A DNA stretch of 64,000 nt. Origin: JAFALK01 sp042701975 (lineage in GTDB: Bacteria > Pseudomonadota > Gammaproteobacteria > Burkholderiales > Burkholderiaceae_C). The translations under genes were made by a program, and so were the position numbers. The notes under the pieces are model-generated. The model had not been told where the DNA came from, searched no databases, and was given only the letters and a program-made list of their open reading frames with translations. Positions 34,543 to 43,689 of this stretch are shown here, one piece after another. The DNA is taken from positions 2,666,001 through 2,730,000 of the forward strand of contig CP170561.1 in the NCBI GenBank assembly GCA_042701975.1, given 5' to 3'. Numbering within the stretch: the stretch's first letter is position 1; each line of letters opens with the position of its first letter.

Positions 34543-35292
34543 ATGAGTGCATCCATCAAGCCCAACGGCAAGACCGCCGTCGTCACCGGCGCATCGAGCG
34601 GCATCGGCCTCGGCATCGCCCGTGCGCTGTTGGCCGCAGGTTGGAGTGTCGTCGGCAGCGCCCGCGGCGAAAAGCGCCTGCAGCAGGCCGGAGCCGAGCT
34701 GAACGCGGGCGAACGCTTCGTCGGCGTGAGTGGCGACATCACCGACCCCGAGACCTCCAAGCGCCTGATCGACACGGCCGTCATCCGCTTCGGCAGCATC
34801 GACCTGCTCGTCAACAATGCCGGCATCTTCCTGCCAAAGCCCTTCGTGGACTTCACGCCGGCCGAGATTGAGGAGCAGATCGCCACCAATGTCAAGGGCG
34901 TGATCTACGCCTCGCAGGAGGCGGCGCGCCAGATGGTGAAGAAGGGCCGCGGCAGCATCGTCAACATCACGGCCTCGCTGGCGCTGCAGCCGCGCAGCAA
35001 TGTGCCGGCCTTCCTGGCGGTGCTGCTCAAGGGCGGCCTGAACGCGGCCACGCGCGCACTGGCGCTGGAACTGGCGGGCAAAGGCGTGCGCGTGAATGCG
35101 GTGGCGCCCGGCATCATCGACAGCCCGATGCATGCGCCGGAAACTCACGGTTTCCTGAAGACGCTGCAGCCGGTTGGACGGCTCGGCACCGTGGATGAAA
35201 TCGCTGCGGCCGTGCTCTACCTGGCCGACGCCGAATTCACCAGCGGCGCCGTGCTGCCCGTGGACGGCGCAGCCGCCGCAGGCAACTCTTGA
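34543..35292 (+). CDS. SDR family protein lacking the catalytic tyrosine
   Basis: A 249-residue Rossmann protein. The TGASSGIG cofactor motif (about 15-22) and NNAG (about 89-92) are intact and the C-terminal PGIIDSPM is typical. At the active site the usual YxxxK is replaced: the Lys is present in LLKGGLNAATRALA but the position four residues before it is Ala. Catalysis by the standard mechanism is thus doubtful. AAGGAAA precedes the start at 34543. Followed after 30 nt by a tautomerase gene, presumably one operon. Confidence 0.85.
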   Translation: MSASIKPNGKTAVVTGASSGIGLGIARALLAAGWSVVGSARGEKRLQQAGAELNAGERFVGVSGDITDPETSKRLIDTAVIRFGSIDLLVNNAGIFLPKPFVDFTPAEIEEQIATNVKGVIYASQEAARQMVKKGRGSIVNITASLALQPRSNVPAFLAVLLKGGLNAATRALALELAGKGVRVNAVAPGIIDSPMHAPETHGFLKTLQPVGRLGTVDEIAAAVLYLADAEFTSGAVLPVDGAAAAGNS

Positions 35293-35322
35293 TCGAATGA
35301 TTGAAAGAAGAAGGAGCGCACC

Positions 35323-35541
35323 ATGCCGTTCGTCAACGTCCTCATCACCCGCGATGGCGTCACCCGGGAGCAGAAGGCTCAGGTCATCGCTGAAATCACC
35401 GAGACCCTGCAGCGGGTGCTGAACAAGAGGCCCGAGCAGACGCACATCGTCATCGACGAGGTGGACACCGACAACTGGGGCCACGCCGGCGAAACGCAGA
35501 CCGTCATCCGCGCGCGAGCGCGTGGCGAGTCGAAAACCTGA
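35323..35541 (+). CDS. 4-oxalocrotonate tautomerase family protein
   Basis: A 72-residue protein of the small tautomerase superfamily. It begins M-PFVNVLITRDG, so removal of Met exposes the catalytic Pro1. The rest (VTREQKAQVIAEITETLQRVL) matches the family helix. Reactions in the family include keto-enol tautomerisation in aromatic breakdown. AGGAG precedes the ATG. Probably co-transcribed with the SDR. Confidence 0.9.
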   Translation: MPFVNVLITRDGVTREQKAQVIAEITETLQRVLNKRPEQTHIVIDEVDTDNWGHAGETQTVIRARARGESKT

Positions 35542-35544
35542 TCC

Positions 35545-36249
35545 TCAAGGCATGAGCCGATAGCCCACCGCAGTCTCGGTCAGCAAGTGCCGGGGCTGCG
35601 CGGGGCTTTGCTCCAGCTTCTGGCGCAGGTTGCCCATGTACACGCGCAGGTAGTGGTTGTCGTCCACATGCGAAGGCCCCCACACGGCCTTGAGCAGCTG
35701 GCGGTGCGAGAGCACCTTGCCCGCGTTGGCGATCAGGTGCGTGAGCAGCCGGTACTCGATGGGCGTGAGGTGCACGGCCTCGCCTGCGCGCAGCACGCGG
35801 CGCGCGGCCAGGTCCACCTCCACTTCGCCGAAGCGGAAGGTCGTCTCGGCCGGCGCGTTGCCGGCCGCAGCGGCGTTCTGGCTGCGGCGCTGTGCCACGC
35901 GCACCCGCGCCATCAGCTCGCCCACGCTGAAGGGTTTGGTGAGGTAGTCGTCGGCGCCGGCGTCCAGCGCGGCGATTTTGTCGGCCTCGTCGCTGCGGGC
36001 TGACAGCACGATCACCGGCACGCCGGACCAGGCGCGCAGGTCTTTCAGGTAGTCCACGCCATCGCCGTCCGGCAGACCCAGGTCGAGCACGATCAGGTCC
36101 GGGCGGCGCGTGCCGGCGTCGAGCAGGCCCTGGCGCACGGTCTCGGTCTCGTTGACGATCCAGCCTTCGGCTTCCAGCGCCATGCGCACGAAGCGGCGGA
36201 TGCTCGGCTCGTCTTCGACGATCAGCGCGATCGGGTTCGGTTTACTCAT
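35545..36249 (-). CDS. kdpE: response regulator of the potassium system
   Basis: A 234-residue OmpR-family regulator with receiver residues in IVEDEPSIRR, Asp in VLDLGLPDGDG and Lys in YLTKPFSVGEL, and a C-terminal winged helix. It overlaps kdpD by 8 nt. Activates the kdp operon on potassium limitation or osmotic stress, presumably through the repeats at 45721-45770. Convergent with the tautomerase gene, 3 nt apart. Confidence 0.95.
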   Translation of the reverse strand: MSKPNPIALIVEDEPSIRRFVRMALEAEGWIVNETETVRQGLLDAGTRRPDLIVLDLGLPDGDGVDYLKDLRAWSGVPVIVLSARSDEADKIAALDAGADDYLTKPFSVGELMARVRVAQRRSQNAAAAGNAPAETTFRFGEVEVDLAARRVLRAGEAVHLTPIEYRLLTHLIANAGKVLSHRQLLKAVWGPSHVDDNHYLRVYMGNLRQKLEQSPAQPRHLLTETAVGYRLMP

Positions 36250-38968
36250 GGATGTCTTCGATCTCGGGAATGCTGGGCGGATGGCCCAGCGGGAAGGAGA
36301 GCAGGAAGGCCGCGCCGCCGTCCGGCAGGTTCTGGGCCCAGACGCGGCCCTGGTGGGCCTGCATGATGGCGCGGCAGATGGCCAGCCCCAGGCCCACGCC
36401 GGGCGTCGTCGATTCGCTCTTGGCTCGCGCGAACTTCTCGAACAGCGCTTCTTCGCGGCCAGCGGGCAGGCCGGGACCGTTGTCGCTGACGCTCAATTTC
36501 AGCGCATCGTCCTGCACCTCGGCCGCAATGCGGATCGTGCTGCCGGCCGGCGTGTACTTGGCGGCGTTCTCCAGCAGATTGCACAGCACGCGCTCGATCA
36601 GCACGGCGTCCAGGTTGATCAGCGGGAGACCAGGCGCCAGATCGATCTGCACCGTGTGCCCGTGCAGCACGGATTGCATGGCCTGCAGCGCGCTGCCGAC
36701 GACCTCCTCGATGGGCTGCCATTCCAGCCTCAGCTGCACGGCGCCGCTCTGCAGCCGCGCCATGTCCAGCAGGTTGTTGACCATGGCGTTGATGCGCTGC
36801 GATTCGCGCTGCAGCGAGCGCGCGAGTTCCCGGTCGGCATCCGGCAGGGCAGGGCGCGCGGCCAGCGTTTCGGCCAGGCCGTAGACCACGGCCAGCGGCG
36901 TGCGCAGATCGTGCGAGAGCGCGGAAAGCAGCGAGTTGCGCAGACGTTCGGATTCCACGTGCACCAGCGCGTCCTGCGCCACCTCCACGTAATGCACCCG
37001 CTCCAGCGCCTGGCCGACGATGGAGGCGTAAGTGTCCAACTGTGCGCGGCGCTCGGGCTGCATCACGCTGGCCAGATCGCGTGGGCGCAGGGCCAGCACG
37101 CCGCGCGCGCGCATCGGCGCCTGCAGCGGCAGGTAGAACCAGGGGCTGCCAGGCAACGTGTCGGTGGCCAGGCCCGCCGCCTGACCGTGGTCGAGCGCCC
37201 AGCGTGCGGTGCCGAGATCGGGCGCTTCCTGCGCATCGCCGGAAGCAAAAGCCGGCGGCAGTGCCAGCTCGTCGTCCAGGTTCAGCGCCAACACCCAGGC
37301 CGGACCGTGCAGCTCGCGCGAGAGGCTGGCCTGCGCGCTGTCCACCACCTGCTCCGTCAGCAGCGCGCCGGCCAGCTCGCGGGTCAGCTCGAACAGCGCG
37401 CGCGATCGCGCTTCGCGCTCGGCGGCGACAGTCGCCTGGTAGCGCAGATGGGCAGTGAGCTGGCCCGTGACCAGGCCCACGACGAGCATCACAGCAAAGG
37501 TCAGCAGGTACTGCACGTCGGACACCGCAAAGCTCATCTGCGGCGCGACGAAGAAGAAGTCGAACAGGCCCACGCTGACGAAGCTGGCCAGCACGGCCGG
37601 CCCACGGCCCCAGCGCATCGCTACGCCCACCACCGCCAGCAAGAAGAGCATGACGATGTTGGTGAGATCGAAATATGCGTGCAGCGGCCAGCTCAAGGCC
37701 GTCGTGGCCAGGCAGACCACGGCGGCACCGAGGTAGCGCTGCCACTGGCTCACCCAGTGGTTCCAGGCTATGCCGCTCTCGGTTTCAGGCGGCGCGCTCC
37801 TGGCGGTGGCCGGCAGGCCGATCTCGATCAGGTCCACATCGGCCGCCGCTTCGGACAGCCGGTCGTGCAGGCCAGCGCCGCCGAGCCAGCGCCGCCAGGG
37901 GGCTTGCGTTGCGGCCCGGCCCAGCATCAGCTGCGAGAGGTTGTTCTCACGCGCGTAGCGGATCAGCGCCGGCGCCACGTCATGCTCCTGCAGCACGGCT
38001 GTGGCCGCACCCAGGTCGTGCGCGAGGCGCACCACGCGCAGGATGCGTTCGCGCTGCGCATCGGACAGGCGCTGCAGCTGCGGTGTCTCCACGTAGACCG
38101 CGTGCCAGCTCACGTTGAGCTGCTGGGCCAGCCGCGCTGCGCTGCGCACCACATGCTCGGCGCGCGGTGTGGGTCCGATGGCGCAAAGAATCGCGGCCTC
38201 GGTCTTCCAGACCTGGCTGATGGCCTTGTTGCTGCGCCAGGCCTGCACGTCGTCCTCGATGCGATCTGCAGTGCGCCGCAACGCCAGCTCGCGCAGGGCC
38301 ATCAGGTTGCCCTTGCGGAAGAAGTTCTTCGCGGCACGCTCGGCCTGCGGGCCGGCGTAGACCTTGCCGGCCTTCATTCGAGCGAGCAGCTCGTCGGCGG
38401 GCGTGTCGACGATCACGACCTCATCGGCCGCGTCAAAGAAGGTGTCGGGCAGGGTTTCCTGCACGCGCACGCCGGTGATGCCGCCCACCACGTCGTTCAG
38501 GCTCTCCAGGTGTTGGACGTTCAGCGTCGTGTAGACGTCAATGCCATTGGCCAGCAGCTCTTCCACATCCTGCCAGCGCTTGGGATGGCGGGAGCCGGCC
38601 ACGTTGGAATGCGCCAGCTCGTCCACGAGGATCAGGGCAGGCGATTTGTCCTTGAACCGCTCCAGCGCGGTGTCCAGGTCGAACTCCGGCAGCTTCTTTC
38701 CACGGTATTCCACCTGCCGCGCCGGCAGGATCTCCAGCCCCTCGGCCAGGGCCGCCGTTTCGCTGCGGCCGTGCGTCTCGACCACGCCGACGAGCACCTG
38801 CACGCCTTCGCCGACGAGCTTGCGCGCGGCCTGCAACATCGCGTAGGTTTTGCCCACGCCGGCGGAGGAGCCGAAATAGATGCGCAGCCTGCCGCGCGAG
38901 GCCTTGTGTTCTTCCTCGCGCAGCTGTTCCAGCAGCGCATCGGGATCAGGCCGCTGATCGATGCCCAT
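36242..38968 (-). CDS. kdpD: potassium-responsive sensor kinase
   Basis: A 908-residue KdpD. The N-terminal domain carries Walker A GSSAGVGKT and the DELAHSN motif; a universal-stress-like domain follows (AAILCAIGPTPRAEHVV). Four membrane segments lie at about 405-500 (VVCLATTALSWPLHAYF onward), then GAF-like, HisKA (ALSHDLRTPLAVVYGLAE) and ATPase (NLLENAAKYT, DNGPGL, GVGLGLAI) domains. The start at 38968 overlaps the CorA stop by one base. Complete and of normal length. Confidence 0.96.
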   Translation of the reverse strand: MGIDQRPDPDALLEQLREEEHKASRGRLRIYFGSSAGVGKTYAMLQAARKLVGEGVQVLVGVVETHGRSETAALAEGLEILPARQVEYRGKKLPEFDLDTALERFKDKSPALILVDELAHSNVAGSRHPKRWQDVEELLANGIDVYTTLNVQHLESLNDVVGGITGVRVQETLPDTFFDAADEVVIVDTPADELLARMKAGKVYAGPQAERAAKNFFRKGNLMALRELALRRTADRIEDDVQAWRSNKAISQVWKTEAAILCAIGPTPRAEHVVRSAARLAQQLNVSWHAVYVETPQLQRLSDAQRERILRVVRLAHDLGAATAVLQEHDVAPALIRYARENNLSQLMLGRAATQAPWRRWLGGAGLHDRLSEAAADVDLIEIGLPATARSAPPETESGIAWNHWVSQWQRYLGAAVVCLATTALSWPLHAYFDLTNIVMLFLLAVVGVAMRWGRGPAVLASFVSVGLFDFFFVAPQMSFAVSDVQYLLTFAVMLVVGLVTGQLTAHLRYQATVAAEREARSRALFELTRELAGALLTEQVVDSAQASLSRELHGPAWVLALNLDDELALPPAFASGDAQEAPDLGTARWALDHGQAAGLATDTLPGSPWFYLPLQAPMRARGVLALRPRDLASVMQPERRAQLDTYASIVGQALERVHYVEVAQDALVHVESERLRNSLLSALSHDLRTPLAVVYGLAETLAARPALPDADRELARSLQRESQRINAMVNNLLDMARLQSGAVQLRLEWQPIEEVVGSALQAMQSVLHGHTVQIDLAPGLPLINLDAVLIERVLCNLLENAAKYTPAGSTIRIAAEVQDDALKLSVSDNGPGLPAGREEALFEKFARAKSESTTPGVGLGLAICRAIMQAHQGRVWAQNLPDGGAAFLLSFPLGHPPSIPEIEDIHE

Positions 38969-39942
38969 CACAGCCACCCGGCCTTGCGGAAGCGCCACCA
39001 GAGGAAGACGCAGACGCCGGTGATCACGCCCAGCGCCAACGGATAGCCGTAGATCCACTTGAGCTCGGGCATGCGTTCGAAGTTCATGCCCCAGATGCCT
39101 GCAAAGGCCGTGGCGGCGGCAAAGATACCGGCCCAGGCGGCCAGTCGTTTGGTGACGTTGCTGTCTTCGATGGCGACCATGGAGAGGTTGGCCTGGATCG
39201 CGGTGGCGATGGTCTCGCGCACGGATTCGATGGCGCCGTGAATGCGCGCCAGGTGGTCGGCCACGTCGCGGAAGTATTCGCCCGTGCGTGCGCAGACCGG
39301 CGGGATGCGGCCGCCGTGCAGCTTGGAGAGCATCTCCAGCATCGGCGCCACGGCGCGGCGCAGCAGCATCAGCCGGCGCTTGAGTTCGTACAGGCGCTTG
39401 ATGTTGTCCAGCGCCGCGCCCGGCGTGAAGATGCTCTGCTCGATCTCCTCGAGCTCAGACTCGAGCAGGTCGACGATGGGGAAGTAGCGGTCCACGACCG
39501 CATCCATCAGCGCGTACAGCACGAAGCTCGGGCCCTGGGCCAGCAGCTCGGGTTCGCGCTCGCAGCGCTCGCGCACGCCGAGGAAATGCGTCTTGCTCTC
39601 CTGCCGCACAGAGAGCACAAAGTTGGGGCCGCAAAACACCGCCACCTGGCCGACGCTGAGATCACCCGCTGCCCAGTCCACCAGGTGCATGACAGCGAAC
39701 ACGGTGTCGCCGTACTCCTCGACTTTGGGCCGCTGGTGGCTGTGGGTTGCGTCCTCGATCGCCAGCTCGTGCAGGTTGAACAGGCGCCGGTACGGTTCCA
39801 GTTCCTCGACCGTCGCATCCCGCAGGGCGACCCAGACAAAGCAGTCTGGGCGTTCCAGGTAGGGTGCGAGATCCTCCGGCTGTTCCGGTGAGAGGTCGGC
39901 AAGCTTCTTGCCCGCTTGGTAAGCCGCGCAGTTGATCAGCAT
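38968..39942 (-). CDS. corA: CorA-type magnesium/cobalt channel
   Basis: A 324-residue divalent-cation channel. The N-terminal cytosolic domain includes LHELAIEDATHSHQRPK, and the two C-terminal membrane segments follow with the GMN selectivity motif (WGMNFERMPEL). It would mediate Mg2+ (and Co2+/Ni2+) uptake as a pentamer. It lies inside the kdp region, directly before and overlapping kdpD, an unusual place for corA; co-expression with kdpD is implied by the 1-nt overlap. Confidence 0.92.
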   Translation of the reverse strand: MLINCAAYQAGKKLADLSPEQPEDLAPYLERPDCFVWVALRDATVEELEPYRRLFNLHELAIEDATHSHQRPKVEEYGDTVFAVMHLVDWAAGDLSVGQVAVFCGPNFVLSVRQESKTHFLGVRERCEREPELLAQGPSFVLYALMDAVVDRYFPIVDLLESELEEIEQSIFTPGAALDNIKRLYELKRRLMLLRRAVAPMLEMLSKLHGGRIPPVCARTGEYFRDVADHLARIHGAIESVRETIATAIQANLSMVAIEDSNVTKRLAAWAGIFAAATAFAGIWGMNFERMPELKWIYGYPLALGVITGVCVFLWWRFRKAGWL

Positions 39943-39970
39943 TGCCGGATTGTCACTCGCAGGCAGCAGC

Positions 39971-40861
39971 TCAGAACGTCTTGCCGATGCTGATCACGAG
40001 ACCGGTGGTGCCCACGCGCTTGGCGGACTCGCCGGCCGCGTTCGCCACCTGGTAGAAGCCGCGCTTGGCGTCGGTGCCGATCACGGCGCCGGTCACGGTC
40101 AGGCCGTGGAACTCCTTGGCCAGCGAGAGTTTGTAGTCGGTGTACGAGAGCTCACCGTAGTGCTTGACTTCCATGCGCCCGACGTGGGTGCCGAGCGTCA
40201 GGCCGTCGCCCAGATCGAAGCTGTAGTTCAGGTCCAGGTAGGCGCTGCCCTTGGAGCCGCCGCGCGCCGGCAGCGCGCTGAAGTAGGCGTAGCCGGCGGT
40301 GGTGCTGTTCAGACCGAAGTAGTCGGTGGCAGCGATCGACAGCTTGGCGTTGAACGAGCCGGCCGTGATGGCGGCGTAGACGTCCACGTTGGTGTACTTC
40401 TCGTTTGTAGCCACGCCGGGTGCGCTGTTGAGCTTGGCGCCGGGATAGACGTAGGCCAGCGCGCCGAAATCGAGCGTCACGTCCTGCATGGGCGAGAACT
40501 TGTAGCCGCCGTACAGGTCCCACTCCAGGCCGGCGCCGTTGTTGTAGCTGTTGCCGGAGACGTTGGACATCCAGGTGCCCAGGTACGCACCGCTGCTGTG
40601 CGCGTAGTCCAGGCCGCCCTGCACGGCGGGCAGCTTGTAGGTCTGGCTGATGCCGCGGAAGCGGTAGTCGCTGGTGAGGCTCAGGTTGCCGGTCAGGGTG
40701 TGCTCGGGCGTGGGCGCTGCTGCTGCGGCGGCCTCGGCGGCCGGAGCATCAGCGGGAGCTTCGGTGGCCTGCACGGCCTCGGCGCGTGCTGCGCCGCTCA
40801 GCATCGTGGCGACGGCCAGCAGGATCAGGGTTTGCGAAACGGAATAGGTGTTGTTCTTCAT
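39971..40861 (-). CDS. TorF family putative porin
   Basis: A 296-residue outer-membrane beta-barrel protein with a signal peptide (about 1-27, ending ARAEA). After a low-complexity Ala/Glu linker, SDYRFRGISQTYKLPAVQGGLDY starts the barrel, a hallmark of the Gcw_chp/TorF group, and the chain ends in Phe as barrels do. The function is unproven; passive ion or solute passage is the usual suggestion. It lies between kdpC and corA, 125 bp after kdpC and 28 bp before corA. Confidence 0.88.
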   Translation of the reverse strand: MKNNTYSVSQTLILLAVATMLSGAARAEAVQATEAPADAPAAEAAAAAAPTPEHTLTGNLSLTSDYRFRGISQTYKLPAVQGGLDYAHSSGAYLGTWMSNVSGNSYNNGAGLEWDLYGGYKFSPMQDVTLDFGALAYVYPGAKLNSAPGVATNEKYTNVDVYAAITAGSFNAKLSIAATDYFGLNSTTAGYAYFSALPARGGSKGSAYLDLNYSFDLGDGLTLGTHVGRMEVKHYGELSYTDYKLSLAKEFHGLTVTGAVIGTDAKRGFYQVANAAGESAKRVGTTGLVISIGKTF

Positions 40862-40986
40862 GAGGGTCTCTTTACTGCGGAGCGAGGGGGAGGGGCGATG
40901 AAGCCCGCTCCGATCCATGCGGATGTGTTTCTGGCTTCATCGCGCGGGCGCTAGTGCGCCCGTCTTGAAAGTCGAACGCCGGGCGT

Positions 40987-41562
40987 TCAGGCCTTGAGCT
41001 TGTCCAGCGCCAGGTTCAGCTGCAGCACGTTGACGCGCGGCTCGCCGAAGATGCCCCAGTCGCGGCCTTCGGTGTTCGCCTCGATGAGCTGATAGACGGT
41101 GTCGACGCCGAGTCCGCGCTCGCGCGCCACGCGGGTGGCCTGGTAGCGGGCGGCGGCCGGCGTGATGTGGGGATCCAGGCCGCTGGCCGAGGCCGTGACG
41201 AGGTCGGCCGGCACCGGCGCCGTGTTGCCGGGGTCGGCTGCGCGCAGGGCCTCGACGCGGCCCTTCACGGCATCCGTCAAAGCGGGGTTCAGCGGGCCCT
41301 GGTTGGAGCCGCTGGAGCCGCTTGCGTTGTTGGACATCGGTGCGGTGGCCGACGGGCGGCCCCAGAAGTACTTGGGCGAAGTGAAGTTCTGGCCGATCAG
41401 CGACGAACCGACGAGCTTGCCGTCGCGCTCGATCAAGCTGCCGGCGGCCTGCTTGGGGAACAGCGTCTTGCCGACGCCGGTGACGGCCACTGGGTACAGC
41501 AGGCCGGTGATGACGCTGAGCGTGACGAACAGCGTCAGGGCGGGGCGGAGCATGGCTTTCAT
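40987..41562 (-). CDS. kdpC: potassium-transporting ATPase subunit C
   Basis: A 191-residue KdpC with one N-terminal membrane segment (LFVTLSVITGLLYPVAV) and the conserved QNFTSPKYFWGRPSAT and SASGLDPHITPAAA. It assists ATP binding by KdpB in the complex. It begins 24 nt after kdpB. Complete. Confidence 0.97.
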   Translation of the reverse strand: MKAMLRPALTLFVTLSVITGLLYPVAVTGVGKTLFPKQAAGSLIERDGKLVGSSLIGQNFTSPKYFWGRPSATAPMSNNASGSSGSNQGPLNPALTDAVKGRVEALRAADPGNTAPVPADLVTASASGLDPHITPAAARYQATRVARERGLGVDTVYQLIEANTEGRDWGIFGEPRVNVLQLNLALDKLKA

Positions 41563-41586
41563 GGAATGCCTCCTTGGATGAGGTGC

Positions 41587-43683
41587 TTAGATGAGATGGC
41601 CGGCGACCAGGATCATGTCGATCACCTTGATGCCGATGAAAGGCACCACGATGCCGCCGAGGCCGTAGATGAAGAGGTTGCGGCGCAGCAGCGCGGCCGC
41701 GCCGATGGCGCGGTACTGCACGCCCTTGAGCGCCAGCGGGATCAGCGCCACGATGATCAGCGCGTTGAAGATCACCGCGGACAGGATGGCCGAGCTGGGG
41801 CTGTGCAGCGCCATCACGTTGAGCGCACCAAGCTGCGGATACACGCCCACGAACATCGCCGGGATGATGGCGAAGTACTTGGCCACGTCGTTGGCGATGG
41901 AGAAGGTCGTGAGCGACCCGCGCGTCATCAGCAGCTGCTTGCCGGTCTCCACCACTTCCAGCAGCTTGGTCGGGTTGGAGTCCAGGTCCACCATATTCCC
42001 GGCCTCCTTGGCGGCCTGGGTGCCGGTGTTCATCGCCACGGCCACGTCGGCCTGCGCAAGAGCGGGCGCGTCGTTCGTGCCGTCGCCCGTCATCGCCACC
42101 AGGCGACCCTCGGCCTGGTAGTCGCGGATCATCTTGAGCTTGGCCTCAGGCGTGGCTTCCGCGAGGAAGTCGTCCACGCCGGCCTCGGCCGCAATGGCCG
42201 CTGCCGTGAGCTTGTTGTCGCCCGTGATCATCACCGTCTTGATGCCCATGCGGCGCAGCTCGGCGAAACGCTCCTTGATGCCGCCCTTGACGATGTCCTT
42301 GAGTTCGACCGCGCCCATCACGTGCAGACCGTCGCACACGACGAGCGGCGTGCTGCCGCGGCGCGCGATCTCGTCCACGGCGCGCGTGACTTCGAGCGGG
42401 AACTTGCCGCCCAGGGCTTCGACGTGATGACGGATCGCCTCGCCCGCGCCCTTGCGGATCTGGCGCGGCTGGCCGGAGGCGGTATTCAGGTCCACGCCGC
42501 TCATGCGCGTCTGCGCGGTGAAGGGCACGAAGTGGGCGTTGATGGTCGAAAGCTCGCGCTCACGGATGCCGAACTTGCTCTTGGCCAGCACGACGATGCT
42601 GCGGCCTTCCGGCGTTTCATCGGCCAGCGAGGCGAGCTGGGCCACATCGGCCAACTGAGCCTCCGTCACGCCCGGAGCAGGCACAAAGGCGCTGGCCTGG
42701 CGGTTGCCCAACGTGATGGTGCCGGTCTTGTCCAGCAGCAGCACGTCCACGTCGCCGGCGGCTTCCACCGCGCGACCCGAGGTGGCGATCACGTTGGCTT
42801 GCATCATGCGGCTCATGCCGGCCACGCCGATGGCGGACAGCAGACCGCCGATGGTGGTGGGGATCAGGCAGACGAGCAGCGAGATCAGCGCGGTGATGGA
42901 AACGACGGTGCCGGCACCTGCAGCTTCGACGCTGAAGATCGAGTAGGGCAGCAGCGTCACGGTGACGACCAGGAACACCAGCGTCAACGCCACCAGCAGG
43001 ATCGTCAGCGCGATCTCGTTGGGCGTCTTCTGGCGCTTGGCGCCTTCCACCATGGCGATCATGCGGTCCAGGAACGATTCGCCCGGATTCACGCCGATGC
43101 GCACGACCAGCCAGTCGGACAGCACGCGGGTGCCGCCGGTGACGGAGGAGAAGTCGCCGCCGGATTCGCGGATCACGGGGGCGGATTCGCCCGTGATGGC
43201 GCTTTCGTCCACCGAGGCCACACCTTCGATCACTTCGCCGTCGAGCGGGATCATGTCGCCGGTCTCGACGAGCACGACATCGCCCTTGCGCAGCTCATCC
43301 GACTGCATCGGGTGCCACTGCGCGCCGTGGCGCGGGTCGTGCAGCTTCTTGGCCCAGGTCTTGGCCTTCAAGCCGCGCAGCGAGGCGGCTTGCGCCTTGC
43401 TGCGGCCTTCGGCCAGGGCTTCGGCGAAATTGGCGAACAGCACGGTGAACCACAGCCAGGCCGAGATGCCCAGCATGAAGGCCGAGCCTTCGGTGCCGGC
43501 CAGCTCGGGGTTCTTCAGGCTCGCGGCCCACAGGCCGGTGGTCAGGATGCTGCCGACATAGACGACGAACATCACCGGGTTGCGCCACTGGACGCGCGGG
43601 TCCAGCTTCTCGAACGAGGCCTTGATCGCCGGCTTCATCAGCGCCGGATCCAGGAAGGAAAGTTTGGTTTGAGTGCTTGTCAT
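41587..43683 (-). CDS. kdpB: potassium-transporting P-type ATPase subunit B
   Basis: A 698-residue P-type ATPase. The phosphorylated Asp lies in LLDKTGTITLG, the phosphatase loop in SAITGESAPV and the hinge in MTGDGTNDAPALAQADV. It energises K+ movement through KdpA. All family motifs are intact and the length is normal. Confidence 0.98.
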   Translation of the reverse strand: MTSTQTKLSFLDPALMKPAIKASFEKLDPRVQWRNPVMFVVYVGSILTTGLWAASLKNPELAGTEGSAFMLGISAWLWFTVLFANFAEALAEGRSKAQAASLRGLKAKTWAKKLHDPRHGAQWHPMQSDELRKGDVVLVETGDMIPLDGEVIEGVASVDESAITGESAPVIRESGGDFSSVTGGTRVLSDWLVVRIGVNPGESFLDRMIAMVEGAKRQKTPNEIALTILLVALTLVFLVVTVTLLPYSIFSVEAAGAGTVVSITALISLLVCLIPTTIGGLLSAIGVAGMSRMMQANVIATSGRAVEAAGDVDVLLLDKTGTITLGNRQASAFVPAPGVTEAQLADVAQLASLADETPEGRSIVVLAKSKFGIRERELSTINAHFVPFTAQTRMSGVDLNTASGQPRQIRKGAGEAIRHHVEALGGKFPLEVTRAVDEIARRGSTPLVVCDGLHVMGAVELKDIVKGGIKERFAELRRMGIKTVMITGDNKLTAAAIAAEAGVDDFLAEATPEAKLKMIRDYQAEGRLVAMTGDGTNDAPALAQADVAVAMNTGTQAAKEAGNMVDLDSNPTKLLEVVETGKQLLMTRGSLTTFSIANDVAKYFAIIPAMFVGVYPQLGALNVMALHSPSSAILSAVIFNALIIVALIPLALKGVQYRAIGAAALLRRNLFIYGLGGIVVPFIGIKVIDMILVAGHLI

Positions 43684-43689
43684 GATGGA

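Noticed and set aside
36110..39046. 978-codon plus-strand open frame opposite kdpD
   Set aside because: Antisense shadow of kdpD/kdpE with biased composition and no domain.
40945..40962. Hairpin CGGGCGC-TAGT-GCGCCCG after kdpC as a terminator
   Set aside because: No T-run follows on the minus strand; at most attenuation before the porin gene.
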